Shown one piece after another: positions 49,201 to 60,695 of a stretch of 64,000 nucleotides of DNA. The position numbers and the translations under genes were made by a program. Numbering within the stretch: the first letter of the stretch is position 1; the number at the start of each line of letters is the position of its first letter. The stretch is from positions 159,625,001-159,689,000 of the forward strand of contig JAZHRO010000063.1 in assembly GCA_037157565.1 (NCBI GenBank), given 5' to 3'. The notes below the pieces were generated by a model. It searched no databases. It was not told the DNA's origin and worked only from the letters and a program-made list of their open reading frames with translations. Source of the stretch: Thalassia testudinum. Its lineage: Eukaryota > Streptophyta > Magnoliopsida > Alismatales > Hydrocharitaceae.

Positions 49201-51932
49201 TTATTCATATCTGGATTCGACTCCTCTGTTTGCGGGTTAAGATCCTTCTGTGGTTGATGAGGCATAATCGCGTCATCCTGGAAGTGTGATTCATCAACCA
49301 AGGTCCTGATGTCACAAATTTGTTCGATGACGCCGCAATTAATTCCTTGTTGGGCCTTAAATATATCAATTTTCAGTGTTTGATCTCCAAACTTAAGCTC
49401 TATTTGGCCCTCCTCACAGCTGATGTTGGCTCTAGCAGTAGCCAACAAAGGTCTCCCTAGAATGATTGGTGTATCCCTAGGGTTCTCAGGTGCATCCATA
49501 TCTAAGACTATAAAGTCCACTGGAAAATAGAAATCCCGCACTCTTACGATAACATCCTCGAGAATCCCTTTTGGTGACTTTATAGATCGATCTGCTAATT
49601 GTAATGTCACCTCGGTTGGTTTTAGCTCAGATTCTTCTAGATGGTTAAGTAAGGATGTGGGTATCAGGTTTATGGATGCACCCAAGTCTAACAATGCTCT
49701 ATCAAATTGGGTACCACCTATCTTGCAGGAAATCAGGGGAGTACCAGGATCTTTTGCCTTGGGTGGGAGTCTACTGAGGATTACAGAGCTGGCTTGTTCT
49801 GACAGAACAATTGGGCTCCCTCCCTTGGTTCGCGGCTTACGCTGGGGTGTACATATATTCTTTAGAAATCGTGCGTAAGCTGGTACGTGGCGGATTGCAT
49901 CCATCAAGGGGATGTTTATGTGGACCTTCTCAAAGAGCTTGACCAGGTCCTCCTCAGGGGCCACGGGTTTGGTGGTCTTCTTTCCCTTGGTCAAGGCCTC
50001 GGGAAACGGGATCTTGGTTGGTTCTTCTAGGATAGGTCCAGGTTGTGGATCTGGGACAGTGGTATCTTGGATAACTATCCTAGGGTCATAGTTATCAGGC
50101 TTCGAGTGGTTTGGATAATGCGGGTCTTGAGTTGTTTTACCACTACGTGTTGTTACAGAATTTAATCCGGCCTGATTTTGGTTTGGGTTTTGTAAGAGGG
50201 GTGGCTGCTGCTGAAATCCCGCATAAGAAGTTGAAGCCTCCATCTCGTCTGGAGATGGAGCAGTAGGGGCCTGATAAATCCATTGTGCGTGGCCTAAATT
50301 TGGATTCATAACGCGCTTCTGGGTTGGCACGTTATTTGGGTTAGGAAGGGGTTGGGAAGGGAGTGTGCCTGGCTGGCGAGAATTTGCCAACTGGGCCAGT
50401 TGAGTTTTAACTTCTGTAAGTTCATCCTTGTGCTGTTTTTGAATAGCCGCATTCATTTTTTGAATGTCAGCCAGAGTCTGAAGGATTAAGGACATTTGAT
50501 CCTGATTTGGCCCTGATGGATAAGTAGGGTTGGGCCGAGGCTGAGGCGGCTGGTAATGACGAGAGGGCTGTGGGCGGGACTGAAAAGGTGGTCTTTGGGT
50601 TTGGGAATTTCCCGCCCACTGAAAATTGGGATGGTTTCGCCATCCAGGGTTGTAAGTGTTGGAGAATGGGTCGTTCTGGATGGCGTTGAGGTCCTCGCAG
50701 ATCTGAGGAACCTCCTGAGAATCAGGGAAAGGGGGAATGGAGTTCCCCCGGCTGGTGTAGAAAGGATCGGATGATCCTCCGATCCAAGAATCAGATGGGG
50801 ATGGATATGGATCCATCCTAGGGGAAGATTGGTGGAGGATGTTTTGCACAGTCTCCTGTGTGGAAGGAGGTTGTGCAAAGGAGTTACGCGTGGAGGTGGC
50901 TCGCTGCAAGTGCTGAGTCAGCTCATCCACCTTCTTTTCAATGATTGAGACCTTGTCCAATCGATTGGCCATTAATTCCAGGTCGACTGATGCGGACAGG
51001 CCCTGCGTCTCATGTGCTCCCTTAAGATTCGTCGCTGCGCGGGTATTCGTCCTGTCGAATAATCCCATGGAGTCATTGTTGATGGAGTTCTCGCACATGT
51101 TTTCGAGAATCTCCCATACGGTGTCTTCATGTTGACCCATGATGTTTCCTCCGCAAGTTGCATTGACGAAAAGGCGGATGTCCTCACGGAGTCCCTGGTA
51201 AAAAGATTGGACTTGTTCCCATTTAGGAACTCCGTGATGGGGGCACTTTCTCATGAGATCCTGAAAACGATCCCATGCCTCATGGAGAGGTTCTCCTGAT
51301 TGTTGAGTGAAGTGTGTAATCTGATGGCACAAGGCGTTGGTCCGACCAACGGGAAAAAACTTTTTCAAAAACTCGGATTGAAGTTCTTCCCAAGTGTTGA
51401 TCGGCCGGGTCTGAGGTTGATACCAATGGGCGGCCTTGTCCATAAGAGAAAAGGAGAACATCTTCATGAGAAGAATATCCCGATTTTGCGCATCTGATCC
51501 AAAAGTGTGGGCCAGATGCTTTAGCTGTTTGATGTGCTGGAAGGGATCTTCAGAATTAAGCCCATGGAATTTAGGTATAGCATGAATCATGTTGGGCTTT
51601 AATTCGGAATCAGGTCCTCCAGTCGAGATTCTGACTCGAGGCTCAATGGCCACCGCAGCAGGATTGTAGTGGTCCCGCATCATAGGACGCTGTGGTGGGT
51701 GCACGAAGTTTTGGAAGAGGTCATTAAGTCGCTGGAGCTGGTGTTCCAGATTATTTTCTTCCTCAACTGGCTGAGCCATGATGGGGGAAGAAGAAGAACT
51801 TGGTTCTGAATCAGAAGAGAGAATAATGTGAGGGTGTTGCTGCACAAACACGGGCGTCGAGGCTTGGCCTTGACGAGAGCGAATTTCTAAAGGAGGTCTT
51901 AAGGGTGGTCTTAAGGACCTCCTTCCGTACAT
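46233..51932 (-). CDS. Athila gag-pol polyprotein, intact
   Basis: This is a complete 1899-residue polyprotein with no stop or frameshift. Gag occupies about 1-600, with the FHGL...DP capsid-like start near 122-130 and no CCHC knuckle, as is usual for Athila. The protease has DLGAS at 749-753. Reverse transcriptase has FLDGYSGY with Asp 1117 and FMDD with Asp 1181-1182. RNase H carries Asp 1328, Glu 1369, Asp 1394 and Asp 1437. Integrase has an HHCC region (His 1536/1543 to Cys 1574/1577) and a D-D-35-E core at 1606, 1665 and 1701. The motif FGLCNAP reads FDLCNAP at 1152, a Gly-to-Asp change next to the reverse transcriptase active site. The start at 51932 is the first Met of the frame; a downstream Met at residue 52 is possible. 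Confidence 0.96.
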   Translation of the reverse strand: MYGRRSLRPPLRPPLEIRSRQGQASTPVFVQQHPHIILSSDSEPSSSSSPIMAQPVEEENNLEHQLQRLNDLFQNFVHPPQRPMMRDHYNPAAVAIEPRVRISTGGPDSELKPNMIHAIPKFHGLNSEDPFQHIKQLKHLAHTFGSDAQNRDILLMKMFSFSLMDKAAHWYQPQTRPINTWEELQSEFLKKFFPVGRTNALCHQITHFTQQSGEPLHEAWDRFQDLMRKCPHHGVPKWEQVQSFYQGLREDIRLFVNATCGGNIMGQHEDTVWEILENMCENSINNDSMGLFDRTNTRAATNLKGAHETQGLSASVDLELMANRLDKVSIIEKKVDELTQHLQRATSTRNSFAQPPSTQETVQNILHQSSPRMDPYPSPSDSWIGGSSDPFYTSRGNSIPPFPDSQEVPQICEDLNAIQNDPFSNTYNPGWRNHPNFQWAGNSQTQRPPFQSRPQPSRHYQPPQPRPNPTYPSGPNQDQMSLILQTLADIQKMNAAIQKQHKDELTEVKTQLAQLANSRQPGTLPSQPLPNPNNVPTQKRVMNPNLGHAQWIYQAPTAPSPDEMEASTSYAGFQQQPPLLQNPNQNQAGLNSVTTRSGKTTQDPHYPNHSKPDNYDPRIVIQDTTVPDPQPGPILEEPTKIPFPEALTKGKKTTKPVAPEEDLVKLFEKVHINIPLMDAIRHVPAYARFLKNICTPQRKPRTKGGSPIVLSEQASSVILSRLPPKAKDPGTPLISCKIGGTQFDRALLDLGASINLIPTSLLNHLEESELKPTEVTLQLADRSIKSPKGILEDVIVRVRDFYFPVDFIVLDMDAPENPRDTPIILGRPLLATARANISCEEGQIELKFGDQTLKIDIFKAQQGINCGVIEQICDIRTLVDESHFQDDAIMPHQPQKDLNPQTEESNPDMNNPVTPTLEPHIYTEPPAAADNPILELKPLPAHLKYIFLGSNQTLPVIINSNLSPEQESRLIVVLQQHRRAIRWTLDDLTGISPSYCTHHIYSEEGTRPSREMQRRLNRNLQEVVKKEIIKWLDAGIIYPISDSHWVSPIQVVPKKAGLTTITTETGEIIPTRLANSWRVCIDYRRLNSSTKKDHFPLPFIDQILEKITGNRFFCFLDGYSGYNQVAIHPEDQEKTTFTCPFGTYAFRRMPFDLCNAPATFQRCMLAIFSDMVGDYLEVFMDDFSVFGASFDDCLQHLVQILRRCIDVNLVLSWEKSHFMVPEGIVLGHLISEKGIQVDRAKVNLISHLPMPSSIRDIRSFLGHVNFYRRFIPDFSKIARPLTTLLSKDVPFEISKECTQAFEILRDRVTQAPILQSPDWSQPFEIMCDASDFAVGAVLGQKIDRKLVVIYYASKTLDEAQRNYTVTEKELLAVVFALEKFRSYLLGSRVIIYSDHTAVRHLLAKKDAKPRLIRWILLLQEFDLEIRDKAGKQNVVADHLSRLPSEIIDPPGPITEHFPDEHLLTIGTSLPWFANVVNYLASHQIPSDWPKAKKDKLRFDAKYYIWEDPYLFRIGADQIIRRCVPEGEFNNILSFYHDQACGGHFAGHKTASKVLQCGFYWPTLFKDAYNHCKACSRCQTLGNMSHRDMMPMQPILVCEIFDVWGIDFMGPFPISDGFEYILLAVDYVSKWIEAIPTRTCDHKIVLKFIHQHIFSRFGIPRAIISDGGTHFTNAQFRSLMTKYGVSHRISTPYHPQTNGLAELSNREIKKILQVTVRPDRKDWSSRLREALWAYRTAHKTQLGMSPFRLVYGKACHLPVELEHKAYWAVRNCNLDLSKAGTHRKLQISEIDELRLDAYENSQIYKERVKAFHDKHISRKIFHPGQKVLLFDARLKLFPGKLRSKWVGPYLVRQVFGNGAIEISPLSHDSEPFIVNGQRLKPFSDVTSTDLAEASYILLSP

Positions 51933-52839
51933 GCACTGTTGGAAGAGGTAAGTTTAGAAGGTGCTGGACCCAATCAAGACACCCAAAAATGTGTTGGGTG
52001 ACTATAGAGGTGCGGGGCAGATGGACCCCTTGATCAGAAAGATCGTCCACCTGAGAATTACCTGGGCAGCCAGAGAGGGAGAGTCCCGCGAAGACCCCTA
52101 CACGGTAGAGCGTCCCCACGGGTTACAGGGTTTCCCCCACCCGACCTCTCTTGTCACTGCGGTTCCAGGTAGACCAGAATGGGGATCTTGACCTCTTAAG
52201 TCTACCAATTTTAAGATCAAGGTGCTTAAGGTTTCACTTGAACTTTAGTCTTTTAAGTGCAAAGAGTGACCTAATTTAAGGTTGGTTGACCCAAGGGGTT
52301 AACTTTACCTCTTATTTTCTTTGAGAGCTTTTAGGTCTTGTCTTTTAGGGTTCAAGTGTTTAGAGAGCCAATTGTTTTAGGTTTTCTTTTGAATAGGTAT
52401 TTTCAATCAATGGTTTAGGCACACTTCTTTTGGATTTTCTCCATTCTTGATTTAAGTAGTGTGTCTTTAAAACCCTAAGGTTGAATCTTATGTTGGCTCT
52501 ACTTGGTCCAGTTAGTTCTCTGTTGGGTAATTAGGGCTCAAGCAAGAATGTGTTAGCCCTTAAATACCCTTAATAGTGTGCAGGACTAATGAGTTGAAAA
52601 CATGCAACTCTTTATGGTTACTAAGTATGGAAGACAGGTTAGCCCTATATTGCTTGTTCTTTTCTTTTCTTCCTCTTTAGAGTTTAGGGGTTAATAGCGA
52701 GAGGAAAAATTTACCTGTCCTCAGAGTGGTTGTCGTGCGGTTGCTTGTCTTCTTGATTTCCTGTAGCTGCACAAAAGAGGGGAGATTATCAGAAATTAAA
52801 AAGAGAAACAGGAATGTTTACCTCTAGAATAGCCGTTGC
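51933..52839 (-). other. Athila-1 leader
   Basis: About 0.9 kb of AT-rich untranslated sequence between the PBS and gag. I see no conserved frame in it. Confidence 0.8.
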
Positions 52840-52857
52840 TCCCCGGCAACGGCGCCA
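52840..52857 (-). other. Primer-binding site, tRNA-Asp type (Athila-1)
   Basis: On the minus strand it reads TGGCGCCGTTGCCGGGGA, complementary to the 3' end of plant tRNA-Asp, the primer used by Athila elements. It lies 2 nt from the LTR at 52860. Confidence 0.93.
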
Positions 52858-52859
52858 AA

Positions 52860-55632
52860 TGAAACGTTGTCTTCGAGAGATAACCGGGTTTTATTGTTAT
52901 AGCGTTGTAGTATAGCCAGTTATTGCCATCATTTCAAATATATAAATTTTTTTACTCGAAAAATAAAAGAGAGTTCCCGAGGTCGAACTCAGGGAGCAAG
53001 TTGTATTCTAGGGGTACAAGTTTCTTTTACAAAAAGAAAGAGAGAGAGAGAGAGAATTTGTTGGCTTCTTTCTTCTTCTCTTCTTTTCTCTTTGCCTATC
53101 TTCTTCTGCTTGACTCTTCTGCTTTATCTGCAGCAGTGTGATGCTTTTCTTCTTCTTTCAGTTCTTGTTTCTGCTCGTCTCTTTCTTTTTCTTCTCCCTT
53201 GTGGTCCTGTTATTCTTCTTCTTTCTTTCTTCTTTTCCTTTCTTCAGACCTTCTTCTTCTCGTGTTCTTCTTCTTCTTTCAGTTCTTGTCTTGGCCTCTC
53301 TACGTTCTCCTCTGCCTCGCCTTCCTTCTCCTTCCTTGCCTTCAGGACGTCGTCTGATTTTCCAATCAGACGACTTAAACCGCCGCTGCTACAGTGCCGC
53401 TCGGTGATCCTCCTTCCTTCAGCCTTCGTCTTCTTCCACGGTTCTTCTTCACCTGTGCCTGCACACTTACACAGCTTGATCAGAGAGGGGCAAAACCTAT
53501 CTCTACCCTCCCCCCGCGTCTCTCTCTCACAGAAGCCACTCTTGGGAAAGCTCTCCCAGAGCTGCTGGGTAGTCGGGTACGGGTCGGGCCCGGGTCCAGG
53601 CCCACCGGCGTGCGTGGTGGGCGAGGAGTGCAGGTCAGTCTAAGTCGGGTCGGGCCAGGTCTGCGGGGCGTGAGCGCGGACGAGACCGGGTAACCGGGCG
53701 GGTGAAGGGGACCTCACCCCGTGTGCTGAGGCAATAAGCCTCCAGCACTTTTTCACTTTATACCGCTGCGCCTCTTCAGAGTTTTCCGAGGTGGGACTAA
53801 ATGTCCCACCCCGAGCTGGTGCCCACGCGGAGGAGACAGCTGGTAATCGCGACGTTACGCGAGGCCCTCGCGCGAGGGCTTCGCTTCAGCTGCAGCCTGA
53901 CGTTTCGTCGAAATGCCTCGCAAGGCCTGGGAGTCGAATCTGGGCGTGACGCGCCTGCAGCTGCAGGTGGAAGCAGCTCCTTCTGCACAGCAATGGCGGT
54001 GGAGGTCGGGTGACCTGTTCACAGCAAAACGGCCTCTCGGCCTAATCAGAAGGTGCCGGGAGCTTCGCCAGAGTGCGGCGAAGCTCGTGTGGGTGGTGGC
54101 GAGGTGTGGGGCGGCGTGCAAGGGCTGCCCTAGGTCGGACTGTGGGTCAGAAGATGGGTTTGTTCGGTGAGGTTGCAGAGGGTGATGTGGGGGAAGTGGA
54201 AGGGCGGGGGTTGATCAGGGTGAGGAGGCGGAGGTTCTGCGGTGGTCGGCGAGCCGTGTGGGTTGCTGGGGTGATGGGAGCGGCTCGCCGGAGGATGGCC
54301 GGAGGCGGAGAAGGTGAGGGTGAGGGGTCGGAATCGAGGGCGACAGTAGATGTTTAAAGTGAGGAAAAGGAAGAGGGGAGGAAGAGGAGGAGCTCTACCT
54401 ACTTAGCAGGAGGAGGAGGGGCCGGAGCGGGCGACAGTCGTATCGACTATCGCCAAAGAAGAAGATGCCCGGGGGAAGGGGCGGCGGCGAGCAGAGGGCC
54501 GGAGAGGCGCCAGCTGGGTGCGGCGTGGCGCGGGAAGAGCAGGGGAAGAAGTCTCTGCTGTTGGTATTGCGGCAGAGCGAAGAGGAGGAGGAGGAAGAAC
54601 CGCCGGAGCTGGTGGGCGTCTGCCGGAGTGAGAAGAGAGGAAAGTTGGGGGTTTTCTCCGTCAGATCCGAGCTGGGAAGAACGGTGGAGCGACGGGGGTA
54701 TTTATAGGGACCGAATCAGGGAGGAAGGAGGAGGGAGACGACGTGTCTCCCTCGCCAGAGGATGCCGGAGATGGAAACCCATACCGTCCGTGCGTTCGCA
54801 CGGCCGGTATGGTGGGTTACAGCGACCAGGGGGGTGCCCCTGCGACGGCTGACGACGCAGGGCACCCCCGGTTTACTTGCCAAGCTCTCCCCCTCACCCT
54901 GCGCGGCGCCATGCTCCGCGCAAGGTCGCCGGAGCATGGTGCTGGCAGGTTTTGCAGGGGGGACCTGAACGCAAAGAACGAAGGAGAGTTAGGGGCCAAA
55001 ATGCGAGGGTTCAAAAGTTGAGGGCCAAAAAGTAAATATATGAGGACCAAAGTGTAAAGTTGGTCAAGAAGGTTTCTTCTTAGGCTCAAGTTTTTATACA
55101 TGACTAATTAGGACCTAAGGAATCTGATGGTGAATTTTATTTCTAGATTAAACCTTGTTTGACTGGTCAATTTACGCAAAAACCCAAATTAAGTTATTAA
55201 TTGGGTATGGTTCTCAATGTAGGTCAAGATGGGTTCCTAAGGTCAAATTGAAGGTTATAAACCCTAGAGATTATTTTTCTATGAATTTTAGAGGGTTTAT
55301 TCCATTTTTGCTTTGCCTTGAACCTCGTGAATTGAAGTGGGTTTGTTTTAGGGTTACAGATTATCATTTAGTTCCTTGGAATTTCTGTAGCCCTTGCTAG
55401 ATCATCTCATCCCACTTTTATTCTTATTAAGTTGCTTTGACCTATGTTTGGACCCTGAATTACCCTGAATGCAGATTATACTGGTAAAATTGCATTTTTA
55501 CCCCTTATGACTTATTTTCTCCTTAAACTCAGAATTCTCTGAGTTAAGCCTTTCCTTGAGTTATGTAGGAGCTTTTATCCTTTGTATTGGGTCAAAATGA
55601 GCTAGTTATGGCTCATGATGAGGTTCTCATCA
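52860..55632 (-). repeat. Athila-1 5' LTR
   Basis: It starts TGAAACG, ends CTCATCA and is followed by CCGCC. It is colinear with 41902-44672 apart from about 50 differences. Confidence 0.96.
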
Positions 55633-55637
55633 CCGCC
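55633..55637. repeat. Target-site duplication of Athila-1, right
   Basis: CCGCC, identical to 41897-41901. Confidence 0.96.
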
Positions 55638-55849
55638 TGCAGCCGCAGAGAGAAAAAAGAGGGAATATGCGGTCTGCGCGCTCAGGCGCGCAGGCGACTC
55701 GTGTGTGTCGAAAATAACGGATTTCCAGACGTCTGTAAACGATCCCAGACGTCTTATCAGACGTCTGGTTGTGATCCCAGACGTCTGGTACGACGTCTGG
55801 GCTACCTCCCAGACGTCTTAAAAGACGTCTGGGGCACACATTCGTTACA
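55638..55849 (-). repeat. Tekay-H 5' LTR (LTR-H), right part
   Basis: This is the last 212 bp of LTR-H, with the GACGTC palindrome cluster and the terminal CGTTACA. Copia gag sequence follows at 55850. Confidence 0.94.
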
Positions 55850-55863
55850 GCCTAAGAGATGTG
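55850..55863 (-). pseudogene. Copia gag relic, short piece left of the hAT element
   Basis: Fourteen bases between LTR-H and the hAT target duplication. They appear to continue the copia gag found right of the hAT element (56838 onward), so the Tekay-H edge truncates that relic. Confidence 0.5.
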
Positions 55864-55871
55864 GCAGCCAC
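55864..55871. repeat. Target-site duplication of the hAT element, left
   Basis: GCAGCCAC; the partner at 56830-56837 is GCAGCCAT, seven of eight identical. Eight bp is the hAT duplication length. Confidence 0.8.
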
Positions 55872-56829
55872 TAGGGTGCAGCATTGGGCCGAGCTCGACC
55901 CGGCCAAAACCTGAAAAAGCTCTTTTTTTTTTCAGGTTGTGGGTCGAGCCCAAGGCCCAAAATTTTTACGAAATCAAGGCCCGAGCCCGGCCCAAGGCCC
56001 ATGTTTATGGGCCTAGGGACGGGCCAGGCCAGGCTCGATTTTGATTTTCAGGTCGAGTCTTCAGGCTGGGCCTAGGAAAGCCCGTTAAGGCCCATAAATT
56101 TTATTAGGGCCATTTCTTTTTGGATTTTTAAATAAGACCTACCAACCAAATAAATTAGGCTTAAAAATATACCTATTATTTTCCTAAAAAATGCTAGACT
56201 TTCATATATAACAAAATTACTTACTTGAAATCAGTACTTGCATCTCCGAGCTAGTAATTTAAATTTATGTTACTTCATTGTAAATATTATTCAAAGTAGG
56301 GATTAAACATAACATTATTCAATATTATTCAACATAAGTTGTATCACACAAAGTTACCATACGATACAAGTTACAAAACAATGACATCGTCAGAGATGAC
56401 CCGCCGATGAGAGATCGGTTGGAAAGGAGAGGAGACTCAGCAAGGGTCGTCAATGGATGCTTGAGATGGCGAGGGTATGAGGTAGCTTGATGCCTTGATG
56501 GAGTAACCATGGGCATAGCTACACGGGGAGAGGGGATTCTAATTTTATGCGTGGGATTGAGGGGGGTTTAGGGAAGGTGACAGTTGGAATTCTTTTTTTA
56601 ATTTTTAGTTAAAAATGAAAAAATGTTAGGAACTTGGGTAGGGTGGGTCGGACCCAATAGGCCTTTTCAAGTTTTTTTAGGTTCGAGTTGGGCCGAGCCT
56701 AAACCCAAGTTTTTTAAAAACTTAAGGCCTAGGCCCGACCCAAGTAATATTCGAGCTCGGGCCAGGTCAAGCATTTTTGGGTCAGGTTCAAGCTGGGATT
56801 GGGCTGGCCTAGCCCAATGCTCCACCCTA
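55872..56829. mobile_element. Non-autonomous hAT-type DNA transposon
   Basis: A 958-bp element with imperfect terminal inverted repeats starting TAGGGTGSAGCATTGGGC and an 8-bp target duplication. The subterminal regions are dense in GGGCC/GGCCC words (55890-56090 and 56640-56815), a feature of hAT subterminal repeats. The AT-rich middle has no transposase frame, so it would need a transposase supplied elsewhere. Confidence 0.8.
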
Positions 56830-56837
56830 GCAGCCAT
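56830..56837. repeat. Target-site duplication of the hAT element, right
   Basis: GCAGCCAT, one mismatch to 55864-55871. Confidence 0.8.
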
Positions 56838-57360
56838 ATTGAAAGATGGTGACAAACTATTTAGTATAGTTGTCACTTGCAATCTCTTGGAAATCTCAGA
56901 TCCCACAGCAGCAAGGTCTTTAGCCATAACAACCATTTTATTCACATGATCAACTACGTTGTTGTTTTCCTTCATCTTGCATAAGTTACATTTATGCAAT
57001 GGAAGTTGAATACTCACTTTTGATTTGGAGTGATACTTTACTTTCACGGCGGTCTATAAATCATATGAATTTTGGCAACTTTCAAAAATTCTTATTAAGT
57101 ATCCTCCATATAAATTAACATAAAAATTTATGCCCTATTGTTAGTTTTCTCCCACAATTTGTGGGTCTTAATTTCCTCCATAGTTGGATTATTAGATAAT
57201 TTCTAGGCAGGTTTATCGATCATGTGATGAAGATTGTCATGCATTAGATCTAATGAAATCTACGACTCCACATCTCATAGTTTGCACCATTAAGATGTTC
57301 TAATTCACTAGCTTAGTTGCAACGAATTTTGCAGTTATTTTATCCCTATATTTAGAGGAT
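56838..57360 (-). pseudogene. Ty1/copia gag relic
   Basis: Minus-strand translation shows a gag of the UBN2/copia type. An NGANYEMW motif (compare the LNGxNYxxW start of copia gag) lies at about 57268-57290. A body with KMKENNNVVDHVNKMV, ISKR and ILNSLSPSF follows between 57000 and 56838. Several frames and stops are needed, so it is a decayed relic. The hAT element splits it, and no LTR or pol of this copy is visible. Confidence 0.75.
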
Positions 57361-57773
57361 GAAATAAATGTGAAAAGGACATAGAAATGCATGAGAGGGA
57401 GATAGAAAGTGAAAGAGAAGAGGAACAACATTTTAATTTTGTTAATAAGAGAAAGCAATGAAGGTAAAACAAAGTTATTGTATCAATTACAACTTTTAAG
57501 GAAAAAATTACTTATTAAAAAAATAATAGACTGAAGTTTAAAAAAAAACATTGATGGGTAAAAAAAAATTTATCTTATAAGACGTAAATAACCTTGATGT
57601 GGATAGAAAAAAATATAAGTGATTTTTAATCGGTAAAGAGGATAATGATAGAGATTAGCGATTAATTGGTGGTTAAATATCGTCAAGTGTTAAAAACAAT
57701 TAGGCTATTAAAAAGCATTAAAGATAGTAGGGTCCAAGGTGATTTCTTTTATTAGGCCTAGTTTACGAAGGGA

Positions 57774-57856
57774 GGGGTTAACCCCTATTTACGAGAGGGG
57801 ATAACCCAACCCCCCTTTGGGTTCGTAACTCGGGTTATCCCAACCCGAGATGGCAC
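57774..57856. repeat. GGGTTAACCC-rich palindromes and inverted repeat
   Basis: GGGGTTAACCCC is a perfect 12-bp palindrome. Just downstream GGGATAACCC and its complement GGGTTATCCC form a stem around a loop of about 24 nt. It is preceded by TTAGGCCTAGTTTA, which resembles a Tourist-type MITE end, but no second end was found. Confidence 0.45.
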
Positions 57857-58371
57857 ACGGGTTGAGATGTACCCTCCTTTTCTCTCTCTGTGTTGCGGGT
57901 TCTCGCATTCTGAAAATGCCAAAGTTGCCCCTCCTCTCCTTTCCCAACCTGCCTTTGGGATATCCTCTCCTCTTGCTCCCTCGAACGATGGCGCAGAACC
58001 TAGAACTCCCCACATCGATTCCATCAACTATTGTCGGTAGAGCGGCAACAGGGCTTTCACGGCCTGGTACTCCTTTGGCACCAATTGATGCTTGTTTCAG
58101 GTGGTGTTCTTAGTCCAATTAGTGAGTAATAGCCACCTATGATGTTCTTCCTGCAAGGGACGGTTAGTCGGTGGCCATTAGTCCCTTGTCTTTACCCAAG
58201 TTCTTCCTCCATTTTATGAGATGTCTGGTTCTAAGGTCTTGTTGCTCTGTTTACCTACGAATCCTACTGATGTATCTCATGAATACACAATCTGATTTCA
58301 CCTTTATTGATTCCCATGATTGACCATATGGGCATTGGATGCATTCTTGGCCTTGGTTGATGCTTGAAACC

Positions 58372-58436
58372 TCTATAAAAGAGCCCCTATTGTTGTTCCT
58401 CCTCTCTACGCGAACCTGAAACCCTAATCAGGTGGG
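58372..58436 (+). promoter_or_regulatory. Candidate host promoter and 5' untranslated exon
   Basis: CTATAAAAG is followed about 40 bp later by AAACCCTAA, the telo-box found near transcription starts of plant ribosomal-protein and other growth genes, and then CAG|GTGGGC, a plausible splice donor. A second donor-like GAG|GTAAGG lies at 58589. No coding exon is seen before the LTR edge at 59138. Confidence 0.3.
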
Positions 58437-59137
58437 CTTTCCCTCTTTTCTTCACTTTCTTTCGGTAGTCATGTTATGATTTGGACTGTGTTTTTAACTA
58501 TGGGCTATTCTTGTTGAAGGACACCTTTCACAATTGATATTGGGTTTAGTTTGCTGGAGGAAGGGGTTCGGTGGCAAGTTCATTTGAGGTAAGGATTTCT
58601 ATACCTCCATTTATTTGGGTAATTTCGTGCAACTTTGTCTTCAATGTTCTCAATGTGGTTTCAGTTGTAAGGCTTTGTGCCAAACATGTGCCCATGATGT
58701 TACTTACTGTTTAATTCTAGTGTTCCATATCTATGCTTCATTATATTTGTTGTTGTATTTAATGCGGGGAAGGTAAGAGGGGGAGAAAGAATGGATATCT
58801 TCTGCATGGTTTTAAGATATATCAAATGCAAGTTTCATTTCTGAACGAATGCCTTCTCTTTTGTTGGGATCTTCATTAGTGATGGTCTGTGGATGATGTG
58901 TCGTGTTGTTTTGATGTTTAATGGGGGAGGGGTTTAGGAGAGAAAAGGATGGAGGTGGCTTATTTGATGGTTTGTGTATGCTGGAGGTGGCTTGTTGAAA
59001 AGTTGAGGATATTTTGGATGAAAAGCTATTTTTGCTTTTATTGAGATTAAACTTAGTTATTTGCTATTCAAAGCCATTCAATTGTTGAGTTGTTAGTTAA
59101 TCTTATCTTTTTGATGAAAGGACCCCAAATAGGCTAG

Positions 59138-60695
59138 TGATGGGAACACCATCATGAGCCCTAACTAGCTCTTTTTGATTCAATTAAGTCAGTAAATGCT
59201 CCTACATAACCAATTGAAGGTTATATTTCACTGTATAACCACTCTGAGAGAAAAATAAGAAACTATGGTTAAAACTGTAATTTTTCCAGCTTATCATGAA
59301 TGCAGTACAACCATGGGTTTTCTCAAGGGCTGAATAAAGGTCAAATGGACTTAATAGGATAACAAGTGGGTCAGATCAAACAGAAAAGGGTTTGTACGTA
59401 TTTTGAGAATTAAATGACTTTTTGAAATCCTAAAAATAGACCCACTTAATTAACAAAGGTTCTGGTCATGATAAAATTCACCTAAACCCTCTAAAATTCA
59501 TATAAAAATATTCTCTAGTGTTTAGTACCTTCAATTTGACCATTAGAACCCATCTTGACCTAAAATAGGGTCTCAGACAGATGTTTGCCCTAATTTGGGT
59601 TTTTACATAAATTACCCAGTCAAACGTGGTCAAAACCAAAATCCAACTTCACCATTGGATTCCTTAGGTTTAAATTAGGTTTGTACGAAAATTTGGACCC
59701 AAGATGAGCTTGTCTTGACCTAGTTTACAAAATGGTCCTGTCTGATTACATTTATAAACCCAACTTTCAAAAATCCTTACATTTAGCCCTTAATTTCTTC
59801 ATCGTCTTCACAATTAGGTCCCTCCACCATTATCGCGAAGGAAACCTACTCCAACAATCTTTGATAGGAGATTTCTCCTTAATTGCTCTCTTCCAAAATT
59901 GGAAGGGAGATTCTTTGAGGAATCCTCTTCAATCTAAACCCATCCATGTGCTCCAAATCTTTCCCAATCTCTCATGCGAACGCATGAGAGATTTGGGTCT
60001 CATGAAACTCCCAAATCCGGCAACCTTTCAAGCTTGGGAACCTTGCTTCCCAAGCTTTAACCGCCCCCTAAAACCCTTTATAAGGACCCTCAGATCTTCC
60101 CGAACTCCTCACGCTCGAAATCAGCCGTGAATCCCCACAATTCCTCTCTCTCTTTCATGGTAGAAGGTTCCCCGACGTCTGGCAACCTTTTCTGCCTCTC
60201 CTAGTCATCCATCCGCCATACTAATGGCAGATTTATCCTCCCTATTCCTCTCCGCGTCTTGCCATACCAGTAAATGCCCATTCCTGTTCGTCTTTGCCGT
60301 TTCTCCCTCACCGGAACCACTTTCGTCTCCACCGTCAGCAACACCACATCCAACGCCATCTCTGCCCCACTTCGTCCACCTACCTCCTAGATAAGTCCCT
60401 TACCTTCTTTACCTTATTTTCGCACTCACCCTACTTCAAATCGACCACCAACGCTTCTCCGGGAATCCATCATCTCCATCTCCAGCCATTCCCTTCAGCG
60501 AGACCATCCCACCTCCACGACCACTAAATCCCTCGCCGACAAGCCCATGACCACCGCCTCACCTCTCCGCTCATTTCCCCTCTCTTTATTCACCTCTCCA
60601 CCTACTCACGCACTCCCCCAAATACGCCCACTCTCACGCACATAGTTCGACCTCACCACGCACTCACAGCCATCCACATGCCACACAAGCACCCC
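59138..60695 (+). repeat. Athila-type LTR fragment, plus orientation
   Basis: It starts TGATGGGAACACCATCATGAGCC, which matches the sense start of the Athila-1 LTR (its first bases on the minus strand). Similarity continues through the GCTCCTACATAA word and the AAATTAGG-rich part near 59700-59800. It stops abruptly at 60695 where an opposite-facing LTR begins; the remainder is not in the window. Confidence 0.6.

Larger units (their letters stand above)
41902..55632 (-). mobile_element. Athila-1 retrotransposon, structurally complete
   Basis: This is a 13.7-kb minus-strand Ty3/gypsy Athila element inserted in LTR-H with a perfect 5-bp duplication CCGCC. It has LTRs of 2771 and 2773 bp, a tRNA-Asp-type PBS at 52840-52857, a leader, one uninterrupted 1899-codon gag-pol, a 1.56-kb 3' noncoding region and a polypurine tract at the 3' LTR. 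I counted about 50 differences between the LTRs by eye (about 1.8 percent), mostly transitions, so it is much younger than its surroundings. No env-like frame is present. Confidence 0.97.
57361..59137. other. Unassigned AT-rich DNA
   Basis: I recognise no gene or transposon body here. Bases 57361-57760 are AT-rich and featureless by eye. Bases 57765-57865 hold palindromes and an inverted repeat. Bases 58370-58590 carry promoter-like and splice-donor-like signals. The segment ends at an Athila-type LTR edge. It is the best candidate for low-copy host DNA in the window. Confidence 0.5.

Noticed and set aside
28439..55849. Tekay-G and Tekay-H as the two halves of one normal element
   Set aside because: Their LTRs face each other and both sit beside a PBS, so both are 5' LTRs. 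The outer flanks lack a target duplication, and the LTRs are of different sequence type in part.
57785..58027. Overlapping short frames around 57785-58113 as a host gene
   Set aside because: Two frames are open on one strand and one on the other over the palindrome-rich stretch; there is no domain or convincing codon bias.
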